Part shown: positions 21,666 to 32,579 of the stretch, in pieces
How the letters are laid out: each line of letters begins with the position of its first letter
Position numbering within the stretch: the first letter of the stretch is position 1
Assembly (NCBI GenBank): GCA_963855995.1
Contig: OY979718.1
Location: 23,922,282 to 23,986,281, forward strand
Length of the DNA stretch: 64,000 nucleotides
DNA from: Muricea muricata
Taxonomy: Eukaryota; Cnidaria; Anthozoa; Malacalcyonacea; Plexauridae
Reading direction: 5' to 3'
Made by a program: the position numbers and the translations under genes
Notes under the pieces: generated by a model
Database searches by the model: none
What the model was told of the DNA's origin: nothing
What the model saw: only the letters and a program-made list of their open reading frames with translations

Positions 21666-24600
21666 TTACATAAATCTGTCTGGTGGTTTCACTAACCGTC
21701 CACTTCGAGTTCGCACGGCGTCTGGTTGTGCATCGGGTGTGGTTATTTCTTCCTCACGAGCTTCGATTGTCTCATTCGTTAATTCTACCGTTACTTCCAT
21801 ATCGGTCGGGTTTGCTCCGCTGCAGTCTTTTTCCAGACTTTCGTTTTCCTTCTGTAACAGTCCTTGTTCTTGTCCGCAGCACGACTTTAGGCGGTTGTGG
21901 TGAACTACCAGCTGACGTCTTCCATTTTCTAGTTTTATGCGATATGTCACCCCTGTTTTGCCATCGACATCAAATCTCTTTTTAATAATATATGGACCAA
22001 CCCAAGGTAAGACCAACTTATTGGCTCTACCACGACGTGCTGTTGGGTCGAATAACCATACGCGGTCTCCCACTGCAAAAGAGTGTTCCTTGGCCCATTT
22101 GTCGTATCCATGCTTCTGCCGCTTTCTGGCACCGTCCAAAAAATTATCAGCAGTGTGAAATGCAGTGAATAACGTCTCTTTCAGTGTTTTTGCAAAATGT
22201 GTGGTAATATTGCCTACCCTACTGTCTGGCAAAGGCACGGGTATCATAAGGTCGGTAGGAAGCCTCATCTCTCGGCCATGAGTGAGAAAGAATGGGGTGT
22301 AACCAGTACTATCATGTACAGATGTATTATACGCCGTCGCAACTAGACTCAGATGTTTATCCCAGTCAGCCGGATGATCTACCTGGTGTTTCGTCAACAT
22401 AGCAATGAGTGTTCGATTGAAACGTTCTACTAGGCCATTCGACTGTGGGTGATAACCAGTTGTCCTCGTTTTCCTTGTCTCAAGGATAGTGCAGATTTCT
22501 TTGACAATTTTAGCATCGAAAGACCCACCTTGATCAGTATGTAATTGTTCAATGGCTCCGTGTTCTGGCATGTACTGGAAAGAGAGTATATCGGCGACTG
22601 TTTCAGCCTTCTGATTCGCTAACGGATAAACGTTGACATATTTGGTGAAGGAATCCATTAGGACAAGGACATACTTATTTCCCTGCTCGGTTTTCGTAAG
22701 TTCTAAGATATCTGCATGTACTACTTCTCCTGGACGTGTGGATACAATCTGTTGAAGACCAGTGCGAGGTTTTGGGTTTGGATTCTGCCGTCTCTGGCAA
22801 ATATTACACTCCTGACACCATTTCTCAACGTCTGCGGTCATTCTAGGCCAATAATAGCGCATTTTGATCTTAAGGAGTGTTTTCTGTATTCCCATATGAC
22901 ACTGTTCTTCATGTAATTCGTGAAAGATTCTTTTCGTATATGCTTGAGGCACAACAACTTGAAGGTAACAATTCCTTCGACCTGGAAGCTCGAAACGTCT
23001 TCGAAGGATGCCATCGATAATGACAAGTTTTCCAGCTAACCACTCCCTGTACAAAGCCTTTTGAGCTAAATTGGGCATGTCCGACGGCTTGGGAGGGTGT
23101 TCTTCTTTGGTCATCCACATCATAACCTTGGACGTATCTCGATCTGTTTGTTGCCATGTTTTTAAGTCCATTGTTTGCTCGCCTGACTTTCCAGCATCTT
23201 CTACCATTCTTATGGGTGCCGCCACTGCTTGATCGGTTTGGCATTCTTTGTCGGCAAAGTCTTTGTCGGTCTTTTTATCCTTGCCGTATCCAATTCTACT
23301 CAATGCGTCTGCTAACGAATTATCAGTGCCCCGTACATGTTGTACCGTGAAGTTATATTCTTGGATATCTGCAAGAAGTCTGCCCCGACGCCCATAAGGG
23401 TCTTTCATCTCACTTATGTACACCAACGGTTTGTGATCAGTTCTAAGAAGGAAGGGTCTGCCAAGTAAATAGTGTCGAAAACGATGGAGTGTGTCACGTA
23501 TAGCGATCGCTTCTCGGTCATATGTGGAATACCCTCTTTCTCTCTTGGTAAGTGCTCTGCTAAAGTAAGCTACAGGCATCAGTGTTCCTAATGAATGTTC
23601 TTGCAACAACGCGCCACCGACTGCGACCTCAGATGCATCTGTCATAACAATAAACTCTTTAGAGATATCCGGATGGGCAAGTATTGGTGCAGTCATCAGG
23701 CATTTTTTCAATGTTTGAAAAGCATGTTCAGTGTGTTCGTTCCAATTAAACTTGTCTTTTTCTAGCAATTTATAAAGAGGGTTTGCAATGTCAGCATAGT
23801 TTGGTACAAACTTCCTCCACCAACCACATACCCCTAAAAATGTCTGAACTTCTTTTACATTGGTTAGAGTCTGCCACTGACAAACAGCAGAAACTTTCTC
23901 CCTGTCTGGGGTAACACCCGCTCTTGAAACTTTATGTCCTAGCCATACCACTTCATCTTTCGCCAAATGACATTTTTTAGCCTTAATTTTAAGGCCATGT
24001 TGTCTAAGGCAATCAAAGACTTCTTGTAGACGTCGGAGATGATCTTCGAACGAATTTGACACAACACAGATATCATCCATGTATAAGATAAGACGCTCTG
24101 TTGGAATAGTGTTAAATACTTTTTGCATTAAGCGGCACCAAGTTGCGGGACTATTTTTCAATCCTTGGGGCATATGTGTCCACTGCCATAACCCGACAGG
24201 GGAACGAAAAGCAGTTTTTTCTTTATCCTTTGGTGACAAAGGGACTTGCATGTAACCTTGGGCCAAATCGATAGTGCTGAAATATGAGGCATCACTTAAC
24301 TTATCAAGGCAGTCTTGAATATTTCCTGTAGGGAATGTATCTGCTACCGTAACCTTATTTAGTGGTCTGTAGTCAACACAAATGCGAATACTCCCATCTT
24401 TCTTCCTCACAGGAACAATGGGAAAAGCCCACGGCGAATTTGAGGGCTCAATTTTTCCTTCTCTGTACAGTGTTCCTATCTTTTCATTTACTTCACTGAC
24501 GCATCCTAGTGGTAAACGGCGAGGAGGGGTATTGATTGGTTCATCTGTTGTGATATCAATGTTATGGTGTAGAGTGTCTGTAAGTCCTTGATTACTAGAA

Positions 24601-25475
24601 GATTCAAAAATATCCCCATTTGTCCGAAGTAACTGCTTTAACTTATCTTTCTGCTCAAATGATAGTCCTGCACCAATGTGGGCCTCCAGAACCGGATCAT
24701 ACGGGGCTACAAGCTCAGACGGTGAAGTTGGTTCACTTGTCATATCAGTCTCTGATAAGTTAGCAACAGTTTGGCACCTCCAAACTTTAATTGGGTGATC
24801 CCACACATTGGCAACACATACAGGGATTGTTGTTTGTCCTTTAGGCACCTTTACTGCTGCAACCGCCAAGCCAGTTCGGCTTACAAACTCAGGGGTAGGC
24901 TCTACAATTCCTTCGAAAGGACTGTCATCTTGCCCAACAAGTTTGGCAGACAAAAGTTTTTCCTGTCCCGGATGTATTACAGTTGAAGTGGTCAACTGTA
25001 CTCTGCAGACTCGTGCAGTTGTAACTACTGTATCTTGAACAGTGGGTGGTATATTTGTAATGGGCATGCCATTGATGCTAACAGTATTTTTGTTACAGTC
25101 AATTATGGCCCCCAACTGACTCAACAATGGAAAACTTAGAATGCCATAATCAATGCCTTCCACAACATAAAACTTCGTACTTACTCTGCTTGTACCGATT
25201 TTAACTGACGTGAAAGTAACACCAGAGCAGTTCACAGGCGTTTGATCCACACTGACTGGTTTAACCCCATCCAAATTGTTTAACAATAATCCATGCCGGT
25301 TAGCAAATCTTAACGGTAACAAATTAACTTCGGCTCCAGTATCACAAAGACATCTCAATTTTTTATTGTTTACAAGGATGTCGGTCATCAATAACTGTGA
25401 ATGGGCTGAGAGAGTACTATGAATTATTGGTGGTGCTTCTCTCCCAGCCCTTTCAAGTTTAAAGGACACGGGCAT
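21666..25475 (-). CDS. pol: gypsy element 2 Pol (protease, RT, RNase H, integrase)
   Basis: A 1269-residue open frame. The aspartic-protease motif DTGA is at residues 45-48. The RT domain spans about 300-490 with catalytic YMDD at 465-468. RNase H follows, with its first Asp (TDAS) at 613 and TDHKP near 679. The integrase has an HHCC zinc region at about 853-895 and catalytic Asp922, Asp981 and Glu1017, the D,D35E spacing. The C-terminal tail is Arg/Pro-containing and no chromodomain was recognised. The frame overlaps the end of gag by 52 nt and lies in the -1 frame relative to it, so expression probably needs -1 ribosomal frameshifting; the exact slip site was not identified. Full length and absence of stops suggest a competent enzyme. 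It supplies reverse transcription and integration of the element RNA. Confidence 0.95.
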   Translation of the reverse strand: MPVSFKLERAGREAPPIIHSTLSAHSQLLMTDILVNNKKLRCLCDTGAEVNLLPLRFANRHGLLLNNLDGVKPVSVDQTPVNCSGVTFTSVKIGTSRVSTKFYVVEGIDYGILSFPLLSQLGAIIDCNKNTVSINGMPITNIPPTVQDTVVTTARVCRVQLTTSTVIHPGQEKLLSAKLVGQDDSPFEGIVEPTPEFVSRTGLAVAAVKVPKGQTTIPVCVANVWDHPIKVWRCQTVANLSETDMTSEPTSPSELVAPYDPVLEAHIGAGLSFEQKDKLKQLLRTNGDIFESSSNQGLTDTLHHNIDITTDEPINTPPRRLPLGCVSEVNEKIGTLYREGKIEPSNSPWAFPIVPVRKKDGSIRICVDYRPLNKVTVADTFPTGNIQDCLDKLSDASYFSTIDLAQGYMQVPLSPKDKEKTAFRSPVGLWQWTHMPQGLKNSPATWCRLMQKVFNTIPTERLILYMDDICVVSNSFEDHLRRLQEVFDCLRQHGLKIKAKKCHLAKDEVVWLGHKVSRAGVTPDREKVSAVCQWQTLTNVKEVQTFLGVCGWWRKFVPNYADIANPLYKLLEKDKFNWNEHTEHAFQTLKKCLMTAPILAHPDISKEFIVMTDASEVAVGGALLQEHSLGTLMPVAYFSRALTKRERGYSTYDREAIAIRDTLHRFRHYLLGRPFLLRTDHKPLVYISEMKDPYGRRGRLLADIQEYNFTVQHVRGTDNSLADALSRIGYGKDKKTDKDFADKECQTDQAVAAPIRMVEDAGKSGEQTMDLKTWQQTDRDTSKVMMWMTKEEHPPKPSDMPNLAQKALYREWLAGKLVIIDGILRRRFELPGRRNCYLQVVVPQAYTKRIFHELHEEQCHMGIQKTLLKIKMRYYWPRMTADVEKWCQECNICQRRQNPNPKPRTGLQQIVSTRPGEVVHADILELTKTEQGNKYVLVLMDSFTKYVNVYPLANQKAETVADILSFQYMPEHGAIEQLHTDQGGSFDAKIVKEICTILETRKTRTTGYHPQSNGLVERFNRTLIAMLTKHQVDHPADWDKHLSLVATAYNTSVHDSTGYTPFFLTHGREMRLPTDLMIPVPLPDSRVGNITTHFAKTLKETLFTAFHTADNFLDGARKRQKHGYDKWAKEHSFAVGDRVWLFDPTARRGRANKLVLPWVGPYIIKKRFDVDGKTGVTYRIKLENGRRQLVVHHNRLKSCCGQEQGLLQKENESLEKDCSGANPTDMEVTVELTNETIEAREEEITTPDAQPDAVRTRSGRLVKPPDRFM

Positions 25476-26392
25476 GGCTTAGGTTCTGGGCATTCACGAG
25501 TGCGATGTCCCTCTTTCCAACATCGTCGACAAGCATTTCTATATGGACAAGAGCGAGCAAAATGCTGGGGTGATTGACATGTGTAGCAGGAGGAATTTTT
25601 CTTGTTGTGAATAGGCATTTTGTTGTCGTGCCTCTCCTGGTGCCAATTTTTATCTTCATCACAAGGCTTTGTACTCTCCTGCGATGAAGGGGAGTGTGGT
25701 AAATGTAAGACTGCTGTCAGTCGATTTACAATACGATCCTCTAAGCTATCCAACTCCTGCTCACTAAGTGATGGTTCAGCATTAACAGTCCGAATTGGTT
25801 TCGTTGAGAGAGTAGCCACAAACAGAGGTAACAAATCATTGGCAGCTTTCAACATGAGCCGAGGGTTTGCTAGATCTGTTTTATGAACTTGTAAATGCTG
25901 ACCTAATTTTGCATCTGCGGAATTGCTGCCAAATATGAGGGCCTTTACAAAATGTTCAGTAATTTGTTGTTTATGTTCATCTTTTGTCAAATCGGCCGTG
26001 GGAAACGCTTTACCATATTTAGTGTTGATGCGACCCAACAGTACGTCCAAAGGTTCATCTACTTTACGCGACATGGTGGTCAAATCAGCTAAATGTTCAC
26101 CTACCGTTTTCCTTTCTCCAAATTCCGCAGTAAATTTCTCTTTAAAATCTTTCCATGTTGTCACATCGTCTTCGATAGTTTCCCAGTACTCATCTGCTCG
26201 ATCTTTCAGTAGAAGTGGGGTTTGTAGAATCAATTGTGCTTCAGACCAATTCTTGGCTTTTCGAATTTTGTCCAGCTGACGAAGCCATGATTTCGGGTCA
26301 GTAGAGCCGTCATAAGTAGGCAAAATAATCTTTAATCCGCTGAAGTTTGTATTCTCTGACGTGCTAGGAGCGGCCTCCGCTTCTTCTTCCAT
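25424..26392 (-). CDS. gag: gypsy element 2 Gag
   Basis: 322 residues. The N-terminal two-thirds is a capsid-like helical domain with the W-rich pattern of retrotransposon gag (PTYDGSTDPKSWLRQL, W..F). The C-terminal part carries two CCHC zinc knuckles of CX2CX4HX4C form (CYTCQSPQHFARSC and CRRCWKEGHRTREC, about residues 269-299), typical nucleocapsid RNA-binding motifs. The start ATG at 26392 lies 17 nt inside the primer-binding site. The protein forms the virus-like particle that packages the element RNA. Its 3' end overlaps pol. Confidence 0.93.
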   Translation of the reverse strand: MEEEAEAAPSTSENTNFSGLKIILPTYDGSTDPKSWLRQLDKIRKAKNWSEAQLILQTPLLLKDRADEYWETIEDDVTTWKDFKEKFTAEFGERKTVGEHLADLTTMSRKVDEPLDVLLGRINTKYGKAFPTADLTKDEHKQQITEHFVKALIFGSNSADAKLGQHLQVHKTDLANPRLMLKAANDLLPLFVATLSTKPIRTVNAEPSLSEQELDSLEDRIVNRLTAVLHLPHSPSSQESTKPCDEDKNWHQERHDNKMPIHNKKNSSCYTCQSPQHFARSCPYRNACRRCWKEGHRTRECPEPKPCPCPLNLKGLGEKHHQ

Positions 26393-26421
26393 AGCAAATA
26401 CTGTTTTACCGCTGCCACCAG

Positions 26422-26556
26422 TGTAAACAAGGCGAAAATAAACAAATTTATTTAATAATATATAAAGCTATAAAGTTTCAACAACGTACAACAACAACAT
26501 GTGTCCTTTTGCGTCTCTGCGCATGCACAGTGGAAAAACCGCTGAACTGTCCTATA
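26422..26556 (-). repeat. 5' LTR of gypsy element 2
   Basis: 135 bp, identical to 21504-21638; the flanking duplication TATC follows on the plus strand at 26557-26560. Confidence 0.9.
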
Positions 26557-26895
26557 TATCTACATTGAAACCTTTTTGAAAATGTGTATTTATGTGTGGT
26601 TGGCGTGCTTGATCGAGTTATTGGACACACGGGAAGTTGGGAGAGCACGAAAAAAGCGTAAATTGGTGGAGGCGTTAGCCGCGCGACCAACTCTATAGCG
26701 TTCAAGTGCTTCCCACCTTCCCAAGTGCTCAATAATAACTCGATTGAGCTCGCCGGGTCAGGAAAAAATGCCTTTTATAATATACAATTTTCACAGAAAG
26801 AGCGGGAAAATATTCCTGCGCTTTTTGGCCGTGCCCATTCTTGTAATTGAACATGCGTTTCATGCAACCTATGAAAACTGTTCTTTAATTTATAG

Positions 26896-27175
26896 CTAAT
26901 TCAAAAAAGGTTGTCCATCAAAAATTTAAAATTTAAATTACAAAATCCAAAATACGAGAGCAAAATGCATCATGTGGTTCACTTCATGACTTCTGGTTAA
27001 CGTTATATGCTTTACGAAGAGCGAAGTTTTGAATAATAATATAGTCGTGATAGTTTTGTCTTTGCCATTTAACCTTGTGTTGTTAGCAGAACGTATGTTG
27101 TGTCTCCTATTTTGGATTTTGTAATTTAGATTTTAGATTTTTGATTTTAGAACACAACCTTTTTTGAATTAGCTA
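26896..27175. mobile_element. MITE-like insert in tandem unit copy 2
   Basis: Copy 1 reads continuously across this position, whereas here about 280 bp are inserted. The insert ends form inverted repeats: TAGCTAATTCAAAAAAGGTT at the left and its complement AACCTTTTTTGAATTAGCTA at the right. It continues inward as AT-rich arms containing AAATTTAAATTACAAAATCC and its complement. No coding capacity. Confidence 0.7.
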
Positions 27176-27890
27176 TAAAGCATAGATGTTTCTTATAAAG
27201 CGTTATTTAAATCTGAAGCACGATAAAAATAATGGAATATCTATGCATAGATCAATGCTCAAAACATCCTCATTCAATTTTTAAGGTGATGTATGCAAAC
27301 AATTAAGGTTATAATCATTAATTCTGACTATAGTAACGTATGTATAGGATGTTTTTGTTAAAATATTGCCGTTGAAATGATCATACGGTTAAATAATAAT
27401 AAAATTATTCAAACGCCAATAAAAAACTCACGATAGTGAAACTAGAGCTCGTCTTATCTCAAACTACATATTAGTTAGAAAAATAGAATCAGGTGACTAA
27501 GTCTACAGCTATATCGTTGAGCACGAATTTTGGTATATCGACACTTCATATTAGCTGCTCTCCTTATATTTTTCATTTTGTTTATCTGCAATATCTGCAT
27601 TTAATTGTGTATAATTTACGCATGCTAGATAGCGCGCGATCGGTCCTTGTCAAACAATTTCCAAAGACTACAGTATAAGGCCATGCTTACTGGCATTGTA
27701 GATCATCGGACAACTATGCATGCTTTAATACGCCTGGATTACAAATCTTTAATTATAAGTACATATATAAAAGTGAAATCTGTACGGCTAACGTTTGAGG
27801 AAGCTTTGCTCGGAATGACTTGAATAATTAATCACGAAACATGGCGTACGTAATTATTGCGTCTTTATAAGGGCGTTAATTAGTATTCGC

Positions 27891-28800
27891 CAAATACTTC
27901 CCAAAACTACTTTTAATTCCCTCGCTTTGATAGCGGTAGAAATTCTAATACGAGCAACACCAGAGGGCTATTTTAAAACCTTTACAAAACCCTCGTAATT
28001 GCCCCAGTCCTCTATAGATATGCAAAATTGACACCAGCATTTATATTTTACAAATTGCTTTAAAGACAAATCAACTAAGATTCTTTGTTTCATTCAGTTA
28101 CTGGCCGGCGAAGCCCCCTGGAGCTTATTCGGATAGTCCCTTCATCTCCCCCCATCTTTGCTAAAATTTTTAGGGATGCAGAAGTGGAGGCTATACAGTG
28201 TACAATCAACAACTGCTTGTTATTTTGAGGTATCTCGCTTTGCATAATTAGTCACGAAAGCTGTCGTCATACATCATGGCCGTTTTATCAAGGGCGTCAA
28301 TTTTTTTTAATATAGTTCACAAACACTATTTGTATTCCCTGCATTTTAGATAAGCTAGGGTTCTAGCTTCCCTATAGTTAGGCCTCAACCTGTAGTTTCC
28401 ATAATTACCAAAAAACCAATACGACGTATACTCTGTCTCTTTTGCCATGAACCAATGAATGATTAATCGTGTGTTTTCAAGCAAATCGTCATATATTGTA
28501 ATAATAAAGGAAATTAATAATGCCAACGGATACTGTTATAATTATCTACAATGAAACCCTTTTCTAAAATGCATGTAACTTGCCTTTAAACCTCAAGCAC
28601 GATTTCATGATTGAGCACATGTAACTCTAAGGATCTACCTGTATGTGCAAAACATCTTCATACACTTGTTGGGCTTTCATATGTGCGGAAAATTCGCGCG
28701 TGCTGCTTAAAGTTGTAATGCATTATTTTCATTAATTTTATTGCGGCAAGTTTCTTGCTGTTAAAAATTTTCTGGGACGACGAGTATACACCAGTACACC
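27891..28800. repeat. Degenerate third unit of the 2-kb tandem series
   Basis: Phrases of units 1 and 2 recur in the same order but more diverged: CAAAATTGACACCAGCAT (~28023), GAAGTGGAGGCTATACA (~28179), GCATAATTAGTCACGAAA (~28240), AAGGGCGTCAATT (~28288). No coding content is supported. Confidence 0.5.
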
Positions 28801-29001
28801 ACCGTTAAAAAGTTAGAGTTTCACCAGTTTTTTTTTAATAATGTAAAAACAGTGATGATGAAAACTACATTTAAATTTGCGTGCAGTCGGCATACTATTT
28901 TCAAAACAAGAAACAAAGAATATGTTAATTGCGCAATTTATAGACATACCACATGCGTCACTATCTCGTTGTTTGTCTTCCTGGATACAGGTATTTTTCA
29001 G

Positions 29002-29078
29002 CATAGATGAAGATTTGCGATCACTCATCTTCAACATTGATATATTATATAGCTCTTGCGTATATCCACGATTTAAAG
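29002..29078 (+). other. Exon-like segment, family 1
   Basis: Bounded by TTTTTCAG and GGTAGGT, a splice-acceptor/donor look. It translates to a run ending NIDILYSSCVYPRFK. A diverged relative with the same splice-like borders is at 31910-31997. No complete gene could be assembled; this may be a duplicated exon or a repeat. Confidence 0.3.
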
Positions 29079-29514
29079 GTAGGTAAAGGTTTCAATGTAC
29101 TTATAACAACTAAATATCTGCACTCAAATATGGAATCTATAATTGTATATATAGACAAGTGACAAAATACTTCTTCCAAAGCTGATCCTTTCATAGGTTG
29201 TTTGTTGAAATGTAGCAGTATACATGTATGTATAATTATATGGGAAAAATCAAATGTTCCTCTATTAATATACTGCACCATAAATATAAATCTTAAGCAG
29301 TGTAAATTTCAATCAAGGCACCCTGTCTTTCCAAAAGCGTTAACTCTGAACTTTAAGCGATAAAGTATTATAGCTTATGTTATGTGTTTTCTCTTTATTC
29401 AGACTACGCGAGGTAGTGGATCGTTACTGATATATATATTTATGCTCTACAGTTCACTAGGTCTTCTTCTTTGTTGCCTTGTTGTTGTTGGTCCTGTCTG
29501 TCTGTCGTTTGCGA

Positions 29515-30503
<989 letters not shown>

Positions 30504-30917
30504 TTATTTTCGCCTTACACACTGAATATGGCAGTGAAAGTAAACATGGCAGACTTTACTGAATAATTGACCACCAAACACCCACTCCCTCATCATGTTC
30601 GAAACAAGAACTAAATCAAGCGGAGGAGGGGATATAATACCATTGGCTTTAAGACTGTTTCCACATCCAAAACAAACTCTTGTCTGTTGAGGACAGAAGC
30701 GAAGAACATACACAAAAATTTGATTCTCTTGCGGTCTTGGATAAGGTTGTTTAAGGGGTGCAGAAGGTAGGCTTCCAAAAGCTCGAACGGCTGTTGGCTG
30801 GGAGATAATTGACGTCGGCTGTGGATTTGGTGGTGCTGGCTGCGGAATTGGTGGTGCTGACTGCGGGTCTGCTACTGTTGGTGCTATACCAAATAAGGAC
30901 ATATTCTGCGCTCCCAT
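30504..30917 (-). CDS. Small proline-rich protein with CxGC...HxHxxC C-terminus
   Basis: 137 residues from an ATG at 30917. The N-terminal half is rich in Pro and Gln (repeated PQP and NPQP phrases). The C-terminal half, about residues 68-135, has CFGCG, then PPLDLVLVSN, then YFHCHIQC, a spacing that suggests a single zinc site. Similar C-terminal segments occur at the ends of many uncharacterised, often transposon-associated invertebrate proteins (from memory, not searched). Upstream on the sense strand is a purine/pyrimidine-biased minisatellite, so the N-terminus or an upstream exon may have been altered. The ORF could be a solo domain left by a transposon. No function is proposed. Confidence 0.45.
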   Translation of the reverse strand: MGAQNMSLFGIAPTVADPQSAPPIPQPAPPNPQPTSIISQPTAVRAFGSLPSAPLKQPYPRPQENQIFVYVLRFCPQQTRVCFGCGNSLKANGIISPPPLDLVLVSNMMREWVFGGQLFSKVCHVYFHCHIQCVRRK

Positions 30918-30964
30918 GCACGTGACATGTCAAAGGAGACACTGCATTCGAAACAACATTTCCT

Positions 30965-31145
30965 GCTCGACCCCGCATTTTCCACCGTAGCCCCCCCCTT
31001 TTCCACCGTAGACCCCGCATTTCCCACCGACCCCGCATTTTCCACCAACCCTGCATTCCCACCGACTTCGCATTTTCTACTGACCCCGCACCCCGTATCC
31101 CGCATCCAATATCCTGTATCCCACATCCCGCGTTTTCCACCATAC
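30965..31145. repeat. Pyrimidine-rich minisatellite
   Basis: Imperfect tandem units built on CCGCATTTTCCACC and TTCCACCGTAGACCCC. It is about 180 bp long with strong strand asymmetry (C/T on +), directly upstream of the small minus-strand ORF. Confidence 0.75.
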
Positions 31146-31909
31146 CATTTAATTTCTCAAACATTGACCAGTTCAAGTATCATTACTTATACTGTGACGC
31201 TAATGGAAGAGATAACTGATATATTCGTGCAAGATACCGATTTTTATTTCCTTTGTGTACTTGCCAAAACAAATATGCCCATCATCTTTCCTGCTGACGT
31301 ATGCATTGTTTATCTTGCCTAGGGGAACTAAACTTGAGTATTTTACTACATTAATTTACTGCTTGGTAACACTTAAATTAAGAAATAATTCTTTGCATAG
31401 AAGTAAAAATAAGCAATAGTCCGTCATCCCTTGCGCGCTCACAGTTTACAGTTTACGCTTATGGAAGGACAACCTTTATTGAATTAGCTGTATACCTGTC
31501 CAAAAGATGCTCCAATAAAACATGGTGCAAGTAGGGAGAAACTATGAGACAGTGGCGCTTGTTCACTATTTTTTATACTTTACAAGACAAAGCAATAAAG
31601 TTTCGTTGTTTCATTTAATTAATTAAGAAAAAAATACTTGCAAGGTTGGATATGATGATTCTGTGTTTTCAAAGAAATATTGTAATACTATAAACGCGTG
31701 TCGGAAATTTGGTGGACTGACAATTTATTCCGGACTGCAGGAATTTTAAGGTCAATGTGTCTAAATACCATATTTTAAACACAACATGACCCTTTCAGAC
31801 ACACACTGTGGCTTTTAAACACAATATGTCCGTTTGGTATGCAAATTATACCTGTAAAAACCGTGATGGTTTTCTATTCGTGCAATATAGATGTATTTTT
31901 TTACCACAG

Positions 31910-31997
31910 ATTGATCGACGTTTGACAACTGAAGGCGTTTTGAACATTGATCTATAGGTATAGCTACTGTGTCTATCCTCGATTATACGATATAAAG
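31910..31997 (+). other. Exon-like segment, family 1, second copy
   Basis: Flanked by TTACCACAG and GGTAAGT. It resembles 29002-29078 (NID..., then YSYCVYPR after a frame change). An internal stop in the original frame argues for a pseudo-exon. It lies about 100 bp before the Harbinger left end. Confidence 0.3.
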
Positions 31998-32579
31998 GTA
32001 AGTTAAAGTTTCATTGAACCCAGACGGCCTTAGCTTGTTTTAGTATTTAACCAAAGGATAATTTTGTGGAAATGCTGCGTCAATTTACTGGATAGGTTTA
32101 GATCGAAGACGTCAAAAATTGTCGCGCGAACTCTGGGTCGAGGACGTCGTCTTGTACAAGGAGGACGCCACAAAGGCTCGTAGAATGTTATTTTGCGAAA
32201 ATGTTATTTTTTGAAAAGTACATATTTGCGTTGAAATAACCCCACTTTTTAATAAATGAAATTCACTGCAAGTGGAGGACTACTATGAAGTGACTATGGA
32301 AGTGAAGAGGTGAAAAGCGAAAACGAAAGCGCCGAGAGATTTTTATTCGAGATAATATGCAATGTTTATTACGTTTACAATGTGTTTAATATTCGCATGT
32401 ATCGTGCAAAGGTACAGGACGCTTATCAGACATCATTTTTTTAATATTTTCGTTGAAATTTTTCATACAATTTTATTCTAAATATAAATATTAGACGTTA
32501 AATGTCGTGCTGCTGTCGTGATATATTTAGTTGCAGTGTTTTTAGCACAATGTTTGAGCAAAGGTTTTAGCTTGAGTTT

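Larger units (their letters stand above)
21504..26556 (-). mobile_element. Ty3/gypsy LTR retrotransposon 2, apparently intact and young
   Basis: Two identical 135-bp LTRs flank the element, with a 4-bp flanking duplication TATC (21500-21503 and 26557-26560). On the minus strand the 5' LTR is followed by a primer-binding-type sequence, TGGTGGCAGCGG (plus 26409-26420). A purine tract, GAGAGGGAGTAG (plus 21639-21650), precedes the 3' LTR. gag and pol are both open and overlap in a -1 relationship. Identical LTRs and open frames indicate recent insertion; whether it still moves is unknown. Confidence 0.92.
20248..27890. repeat. Tandem ~2-kb unit, copy 2, split by a retrotransposon
   Basis: 20248-21106 and 26557-27890 together align with copy 1. 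Copy 1 therefore shows what this site looked like before insertion. 21107-21503 is an additional ~0.4-kb segment absent from copy 1, and 21504-26556 is the gypsy element. An inserted ~290-bp stretch at about 26896-27175 is also absent from copy 1; its ends are imperfect inverted repeats (TTCAAAAAAGGTTGT / ACAACCTTTTTTGAA), so it is probably another MITE. Confidence 0.72.

Noticed and set aside
25923..26279. 118-codon ORF on +
   Set aside because: Antisense shadow of the gypsy element 2 gag.
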